A stretch of DNA of 38,770 nucleotides from Kiritimatiellia bacterium (GTDB taxonomy: Bacteria; Verrucomicrobiota; Kiritimatiellia; RFP12; UBA1067): assembly GCA_017427485.1 (NCBI GenBank), contig JAFRSR010000283.1, forward strand, positions 1-38,770, written 5' to 3'. A model generated the notes under the pieces. That model saw only the letters and a list, made by a program, of their open reading frames with translations, made no database searches and was not told where the DNA came from. Positions 34,435 through 38,770 of the stretch are shown in pieces (the first letter of the stretch is position 1; every line of letters starts with the position of its first letter). A program made the translations under genes and the position numbers.

Positions 34435-37188
34435 TTATCGAAACAGGTCTTCTTTCTTGGATTGTGCTTTACGCGCATTCTCAATAGACTCAGGGTTGAC
34501 AAATGTCAACAACTTAACAATCTCATTTTCGATTTCCTCAATTGTCCCTGAAGCACTAAAAATCCTGCTACAGAAAAAATCCCCACATGTCATCCAGATG
34601 GAGATGCGATAGTTCTTGAAAGTGTCATCTTTAGCTTCAACAGCGCCAACGAATTTCACCAATTGCGCAGTCGATAGTGCGTCATGCTCACGAATCGCCT
34701 TTCTCAACAGATCGCCTTGCCCCCTCCCTCTTGTGATGCCATTGGCATAAGCATAGACCTTATCAGAACCTTTATCCGTATATATTGGAATCTCTTTTCT
34801 GACGTGTTTTACCTTATTTTCCACCGATACGCGGATCCAATTTCTTAGCTTCTCAGTGCATTTCACAATTGACACATACCACTGATTACGCGAATCAAGC
34901 GTAGGAAAAATCATAAATGAATATACATAATCGCTGGGATTATCTAACCCAGAGATGACAACGAAATTCTCACCTCCATTTGTGTTTTCTACGATTGCAT
35001 AGACAACATCATCATATTTTATCTGCGCCACATCACCGCCTACGTTACAATTTTTCGCAAATAATTCCTCCGCCTTACGAACAACGGCAAGGTGGTCTGC
35101 AGTGTGACGTTTCTCACTTTTTTCGAGGTGGCAACTCTTATCAAAAGCATTATCGGCGATAACATCTACGGAATCAGGAATCGAAATCGATTTCAAAGAC
35201 GGACAGTCACTAAAGGCATAACTCTCGATGTTCGTAACCCCAAGTGGAATAACGACAGACTCCAGAGACGTACAACGCGAGAAAAGACTATTACTAATAC
35301 TTTTCAGTTGGCTAGGTAATTTCACATGCCGCAGCTTCCCGCAGTTAGAGAAAGCAGAATTGCTTATCTGTAGCACAGTGTCGGGAATCTGTATCTCCTC
35401 CAACGACTCGCAATCTTCAAAAGCTCCATCGCCCACTTTCGTAATTCCGTCTGTAAGGACAATCTTTTTGAGATTCCTTCTCTGCGAGAATAGCTTTTCG
35501 GGAATGTGTGTCCAGTTGCCAATCAACTTGACAGACTCGATTGTATGAGGTAGTTCAAAACTTATGTACGCGGAAGCGGAAAAGGGTGGTAACGTCGTGA
35601 TTTTGAGTGGGCAATGTTCAAATGCATCGCAACCAATTATCTCTATAGACAAAGGGAATGTCACGCTCTCAATCTTGAGACACTCACGGAAGGCGCAATC
35701 TCCTATCTCTTGTGTGCCTTCTGGAAAAACGAGATCTGTTGCAAGTGCCTCGCAACCATCAAAAGCTCGACTGCCAATTGCGACAAGATGCTTTGGAATA
35801 GTAATTCTCGTGAGCTTACTGCACCCAAGAAAAGCATCCTCGCCGATGAAGGACACTGAATCTGGCAAGGTCACCTCGCTAAAATCAGTATTCTCAAAGA
35901 CACCTTTTGCAATGACTCTTGTCCCTTCCTTGACAGCGAACGCCCCCTCCGTGGACATCTCATTTCTATTTTTAAACCCCAAAAGGATATTATCTAAATA
36001 CAAAGGACCATCCTTTTGGCGATCAAACCATGTCGAATCTTTCAGCACGTCATTGCCAACTCGCCGAATACTTGATGGCAGAACAATTCGAGACGCTTTT
36101 GTATCACAAAAAGCATTGTCTTCAAGGGTGACTACGCTGTCAGGCAACACGATTTCTGACGATTTTGTACAATAGAAAGCTGCGAAACCTATTTTGGTAA
36201 CAGGTGCACCGCCAAGTTTTGATGGTACGACAAGTACCCCTTTGGGTTCATTTTCTACGGCTGCAGAGAATCCGCCCCCCTTACCTATCATAGCCTCCCC
36301 ACCTGTTATTTCATAGGAATATACGACACCATCAACCGTCTCTGTTCCAAAACCGTCCTTGACCGGCTTGGCAGTGGAGACAGAACTGCTTCTCGTACCT
36401 TCCGTCCTCCCCCGACGGCGTGACGAACGTTCATTAACCATTTTCTTCTGTATTGAGACTTCGTCTTGTGGACCATTTGATACCTCAGACAGTTTAGACG
36501 ATATCGTCCTTGGGTGTCCTGTACTTCTTTCCATTTCGCCGTTTGATGCCGCAACAGCTTTCATGTTGTCCGCTATTGCTTTGCATGAATCGTGAAAAAT
36601 ACGCGTGGCAGCGATTTTGCTAATTGCCTTGCCAGTCCCCGAACATATCATACATTTTTCCTTAGTCGAACCTTCGCCTCCACATTTAGGGCACTGTCCA
36701 CTTTCATTACATTTATTGCATGGCTTATAGCGTTTCCCTAGCGACATCGTTGCCATTGCCACAGTCTGCCCAGTTCCCTTGCAAGTGGGGCAATGTCCGT
36801 TACCCTTACAAAAAGAACAACGGCGTTCCCTTGTGCCAGTCCCAGAACATTGTTTGCATTCATCTTCCAACTCGCCCTCAAACTCAGCGACGTCTTCCAG
36901 CCTGTTTTTGACATACTTTCTGTAAATGTCTTTTCTGTCACACGCAATGAGACACGACGCAGCAGCCTTGAGATACTCCTGTTGCCGCTCAACATTATTA
37001 GACACCGCCATTGCAACAGTGTACAATTGGCCAGCAGTCTTTGCGTCAGGAACAGCCTGTGCCAGAGTTCGCAACTCAGATTCTGAGAAGGCTGTCTTCT
37101 TTGCTGGTGGCTTTTGTAGCGCCCCAGCCACGCCCACAGCAAAAATCAAAGCTACGGTAATTATGTTTTTCAATGTTGTCGTGTTCAT
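34435..37188 (-). CDS. Exported DnaJ-type zinc-finger + BspA-like leucine-rich-repeat protein
   Basis: 917 residues. Hydrophobic signal or anchor at about 8-24 (NIITVALIFAVGVAGAL). A DnaJ-like Cys-rich region spans 111-186, with several CxxCxGxG-type knuckles (CKQCSGTG, CSFCKGNG, CPTCKGTG, CNKCNESG, CPKCGGEG, CMICSGTG). After a Ser/Arg-rich linker, BspA-type LRR_5 repeats (ITIPKHLVAIGSRAFDGC, IQIPDTVLQISNSAFSNC) run from about 320 to 685. The last 230 residues match nothing I recognise. No J domain is present. LRR_5 proteins are usually surface-exposed; joining them to a zinc-binding chaperone-type finger is unusual. AT-richer than its neighbours. Start at 37188 has AAAGGGAAAAC upstream and begins the hydrophobic segment; the longer reading to 37344 is rejected. 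Confidence 0.85.
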   Translation of the reverse strand: MNTTTLKNIITVALIFAVGVAGALQKPPAKKTAFSESELRTLAQAVPDAKTAGQLYTVAMAVSNNVERQQEYLKAAASCLIACDRKDIYRKYVKNRLEDVAEFEGELEDECKQCSGTGTRERRCSFCKGNGHCPTCKGTGQTVAMATMSLGKRYKPCNKCNESGQCPKCGGEGSTKEKCMICSGTGKAISKIAATRIFHDSCKAIADNMKAVAASNGEMERSTGHPRTISSKLSEVSNGPQDEVSIQKKMVNERSSRRRGRTEGTRSSSVSTAKPVKDGFGTETVDGVVYSYEITGGEAMIGKGGGFSAAVENEPKGVLVVPSKLGGAPVTKIGFAAFYCTKSSEIVLPDSVVTLEDNAFCDTKASRIVLPSSIRRVGNDVLKDSTWFDRQKDGPLYLDNILLGFKNRNEMSTEGAFAVKEGTRVIAKGVFENTDFSEVTLPDSVSFIGEDAFLGCSKLTRITIPKHLVAIGSRAFDGCEALATDLVFPEGTQEIGDCAFRECLKIESVTFPLSIEIIGCDAFEHCPLKITTLPPFSASAYISFELPHTIESVKLIGNWTHIPEKLFSQRRNLKKIVLTDGITKVGDGAFEDCESLEEIQIPDTVLQISNSAFSNCGKLRHVKLPSQLKSISNSLFSRCTSLESVVIPLGVTNIESYAFSDCPSLKSISIPDSVDVIADNAFDKSCHLEKSEKRHTADHLAVVRKAEELFAKNCNVGGDVAQIKYDDVVYAIVENTNGGENFVVISGLDNPSDYVYSFMIFPTLDSRNQWYVSIVKCTEKLRNWIRVSVENKVKHVRKEIPIYTDKGSDKVYAYANGITRGRGQGDLLRKAIREHDALSTAQLVKFVGAVEAKDDTFKNYRISIWMTCGDFFCSRIFSASGTIEEIENEIVKLLTFVNPESIENARKAQSKKEDLFR

Positions 37189-37257
37189 TGTTTTCCCTTT
37201 CAGTTTTTGTTTCAATATCGCCACTGGCGGTCTGACACGAGGCGAGGATAAATGAAA

Positions 37258-37380
37258 ACCTCTCTTCGTGTTCCTGTGGAGGCCGTAGGATTGCCATGGT
37301 AGAAACACAAAGAGAGGTAAGCGCATACGCGCTTCCTCTGCCAAGTGTCGTCTACCGGAAGTTTCCTACGTTTCCACAGG
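37258..37380. repeat. 108-bp imperfect palindrome with a flanking third copy of one arm segment
   Basis: 37273-37324 and 37329-37380 are 52-base arms of an inverted repeat around ATAC, matching over roughly 40 positions, with ends CCTGTGGA and TCCACAGG. A further copy of one arm segment (ACCTCTCTTCGTGTT, 37258-37272) pairs with AACACAAAGAGAGGT (37304-37318) except at one base. The stretch 37189-37548 holds no gene, only this palindrome and the REP-like element at 37425-37458. Confidence 0.75.
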
Positions 37381-37424
37381 CGACTGCTTTGCAGCATTGC
37401 TTAAATCATCCTGTCGCGCTTCAT

Positions 37425-37458
37425 CGGTCGGCGGCGCGCGCGGGGCGCGCGCCCTACC
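37425..37458. repeat. REP-like GC-rich hairpin
   Basis: GGCGCGCGCGGGGCGCGCGC followed by CCTACC; same family as 3778-3802, with a much longer GC palindrome. Confidence 0.6.
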
Positions 37459-37548
37459 AATGCGGCGACCGCGAGGCATATCCTCGCTTATGACCGTTTC
37501 TCTGTGTTGTCGGCTGTTCCTTTCTCATTTCAGTTCTGCGGTTGGAAA

Positions 37549-37764
37549 TCATCGTGACAAACCCCGTTCCTCTGCAAGCATGTCATACAGATAAACGGGA
37601 CCCTCCCTGTAGAGCCCAGTTTCAGGGTCTTGCAATTTCTCATACAACTTTGACGAGTAGACGATGCGCATTGCATCCTTGATGGCAAGTCCTTCTTTTT
37701 CTGCCACCCATGCGCAGAGATTACCGGTCGCAATGTCAAAAAGCTCTTTCTGAAGATCAGACAT
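37549..37764 (-). CDS. Small third gene of the DUF3990 cassette
   Basis: 71-residue acidic, mainly helical protein (ELFDIATGNLCAWVAEKEGL, YEKLQDPETGLYREGPVYLY). No firm family; size and predicted fold resemble DUF3791-type partners that sit beside DUF3990 genes. It overlaps the end of the DUF3990 gene by eight bases, with GAGGTG just before its ATG, so it is translationally coupled. A neutralising or accessory role for the ART-like neighbour is inference. Confidence 0.7.
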   Translation of the reverse strand: MSDLQKELFDIATGNLCAWVAEKEGLAIKDAMRIVYSSKLYEKLQDPETGLYREGPVYLYDMLAEERGLSR

Positions 37765-38266
37765 GCTTCACCTCGATCCTCTTGAGCAGTGAAACCGCCG
37801 TAGCCGAATGAAATGAATACTGGATTGATTTGAACCGCGATGCCAGCAATGTCCTAAGGACGGACTCCTCCGTCGTCGTTCCCTTCACCAACGCATCCAG
37901 AAGTCTCACGATTCTGTCATCGGCTATAAAGCCATGCACGACGTCCCAGCGCTTGTCAAGATTGTGATCTGGGGCGTCTTCCTGAAAATAACGGTTGGCA
38001 ACCACGAACCGTAGCCAGCCTGGCTCAATGTTGAGAAAACTGCGGATGCGAAGCCCCGCCGATACCAGCTGATTCTCGTCGAGCGAATAGCACATCACAA
38101 CCGACTCCAGCGAGTTCTTGCGTCTCGCAACACGATGCGCCATGTTCACCGCCGACTCAAGATGCGGCGTCAGATAGAAGCCCTGTCCGAAATCAGTCCC
38201 TTTGCGTCCCCTTTCGGGGATTGGAGTGTCAAACTCCAAGTCCGTTCCATGATAAAGGTAGATCAT
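37757..38266 (-). CDS. DUF3990 protein, ADP-ribosyltransferase-like fold
   Basis: 169 residues. Signature segments of DUF3990: LYHGTD at the N terminus (His6), DFGQGFYLT (Tyr31), RWDVVHGFIADDRI (about 107-119) and QYSFHS (Gln149). The His/Tyr/Gln arrangement is compatible with an H-Y-[E/Q] ADP-ribosyltransferase-like site; activity is inferred, not shown. The ATG at 38266 overlaps the DUF3791 stop (ATGA) and has GGGAGGT eight bases before it, so the longer start at 38296 is rejected. Middle gene of a three-gene cassette that looks like a toxin-antitoxin or defence module. Confidence 0.82.
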   Translation of the reverse strand: MIYLYHGTDLEFDTPIPERGRKGTDFGQGFYLTPHLESAVNMAHRVARRKNSLESVVMCYSLDENQLVSAGLRIRSFLNIEPGWLRFVVANRYFQEDAPDHNLDKRWDVVHGFIADDRIVRLLDALVKGTTTEESVLRTLLASRFKSIQYSFHSATAVSLLKRIEVKHV

Positions 38267-38487
38267 ACAAGCGTACCTCCCCGTGAACGACAGCACTCCG
38301 CCATGTCCTGCAACGTCAAACTCATTGGCTGCTGCGAATTCTCGACATAGAAGTCAGTGATGTAGTCGATTGCCTGATACTTGTCAAGATAGTCAAAGGC
38401 TTCAAGATACGACAACGAATTGGTCCGTGCGAATTCATTCACACAGAACACCGTGTAATCGATCTTGTCTGTCATGCTTTTTGACAT
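38263..38487 (-). CDS. DUF3791 protein, probable partner of DUF3990
   Basis: 74 residues. The core DYTVFCVNEFARTNSLSYLE then AFDYLDKYQAIDYI matches the small helical DUF3791 family commonly found next to DUF3990. First gene of the cassette; start at 38487 follows AAGGAGAGAAAAGG. Met5 (38475) is an alternative start. Likely the antitoxin or immunity component; this is inferred from gene order. Confidence 0.82.
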   Translation of the reverse strand: MSKSMTDKIDYTVFCVNEFARTNSLSYLEAFDYLDKYQAIDYITDFYVENSQQPMSLTLQDMAECCRSRGGTLV

Positions 38488-38504
38488 GCCTTTTCTCTCC
38501 TTGA

Positions 38505-38520
38505 CGCGATTATTATATCA
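38505..38520 (-). promoter_or_regulatory. Extended -10 promoter of the DUF3791/DUF3990 cassette
   Basis: Minus strand TGA-TATAAT at 38520-38512; predicted start near 38505 gives an 18-base leader containing the ribosome binding site. No -35 box. Confidence 0.65.
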
Positions 38521-38563
38521 CATTTCAGAGCCTGACTTAGAGTTTTTATCATTCACTCTGCTT

Positions 38564-38682
38564 GGGCGGCGGCTCGCGTGGACGCTCGCCCTCCCACTTT
38601 GGGTCGCGACAAGCGCGGTCGCTCCCGCCACGAACGTCTCGGCAAGGCGTACCAAACGGCCGCGATAAGCACGGCCGCCCCG
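38564..38682. repeat. Three consecutive REP-like hairpins
   Basis: GC hairpins at about 38564-38595 (GGCTCGCG...CGCTCGCC), 38601-38626 (GTCGCGAC...GGTCGC) and 38656-38682 (CGGCCG...CGGCCG). They follow one another with short linkers. No gene is seen between 38488 and the window end; the minus-strand open frame there only translates the repeats. Confidence 0.6.
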
Positions 38683-38770
38683 TTAAGGTTTCCCACAGGC
38701 CTGTTTGGTGTCGAGGATGGGGCGTGGCGCGGAGCGGGGGTTCGCTTCGGGAATGCGGGCTCGCGGAGGC

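Noticed and set aside
37201..37548. Small open frames between the LRR gene and the DUF3990 cassette
   Set aside because: They run across the palindrome and the REP-like element, have no ribosome binding sites and no coherent protein features.
38524..38770. 3' end of a gene entering from the right window edge on the minus strand
   Set aside because: The open frame translates only the GC hairpin repeats and has no protein-like features.

Overview
The window looks like a chromosomal segment of an uncultured, anaerobic, Gram-negative bacterium of the Kiritimatiellota/Lentisphaerota/Verrucomicrobiota group. This is an inference from gene content; there is no rRNA in the window. The clues are high GC over most of the length, a one-polypeptide pyruvate:ferredoxin oxidoreductase (anaerobic metabolism), an LpxL-type lipid A acyltransferase (LPS outer membrane), and many secreted carbohydrate-active proteins (CE15-like esterase, GH109-like, GH78-like, a clan-A TIM-barrel hydrolase, two parallel beta-helix proteins). 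No tRNA, rRNA, CRISPR array or insertion sequence was found.

Layout. 1-3592 (minus): acyl-CoA ligase, secreted protein of unknown function, CE15-like esterase cut by the window edge. 3593-3796: an inverted array of 8-bp repeats and a REP-like hairpin. 3797-6654 (minus): GH109-like Tat-exported oxidoreductase-fold enzyme followed by an unusual peptidase C26/esterase fusion. 6789-8604 (plus): 2-hydroxyacid dehydrogenase, tsaE and ruvC, chained by ATGA overlaps and bracketed by the same 16-bp-period repeat. 8669-12881 (minus): LamG/beta-helix protein and an LpxL-type acyltransferase. 12913-13610: VapBC-like toxin-antitoxin pair. 13746-15478: two tandem membrane-anchored coiled-coil proteins with REP-like elements inside their coding sequence. 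15550-18486: clan-A glycoside hydrolase. 18666-22271: nifJ with a clear terminator. 22368-29739: five-gene operon (coiled-coil membrane protein, GH78-like rhamnosidase, beta-helix protein, ExbD-like lipoprotein, alanine:cation symporter). 29790-32074: secreted beta-propeller-like protein and secreted tyrosine phosphatase. 32075-32533: a divergent intergenic region that appears to hold a structured non-coding RNA gene. 32534-33901 (plus): unknown secreted protein. 33965-38487 (minus): an AT-richer island with a 20-residue-repeat protein, an exported DnaJ-zinc-finger/BspA-LRR protein, a 108-bp imperfect palindrome, and a DUF3791/DUF3990 (ADP-ribosyltransferase-like) three-gene cassette. 38524-38770: REP-like hairpins only.

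Promoters are unusually readable because AT-rich -10 boxes stand out. Most are extended -10 type (TGn followed by a TATAAT-like hexamer). In at least three cases the -10 lies seven bases before the ATG with no good ribosome binding site, which predicts leaderless mRNAs. The most interesting items are the candidate structured RNA at 32172-32439 (three GNRA-capped hairpins behind its own extended -10 promoter), the leaderless promoter class, the C26-esterase fusion, the palindrome upstream of the LRR gene, and the REP elements that encode part of two proteins.
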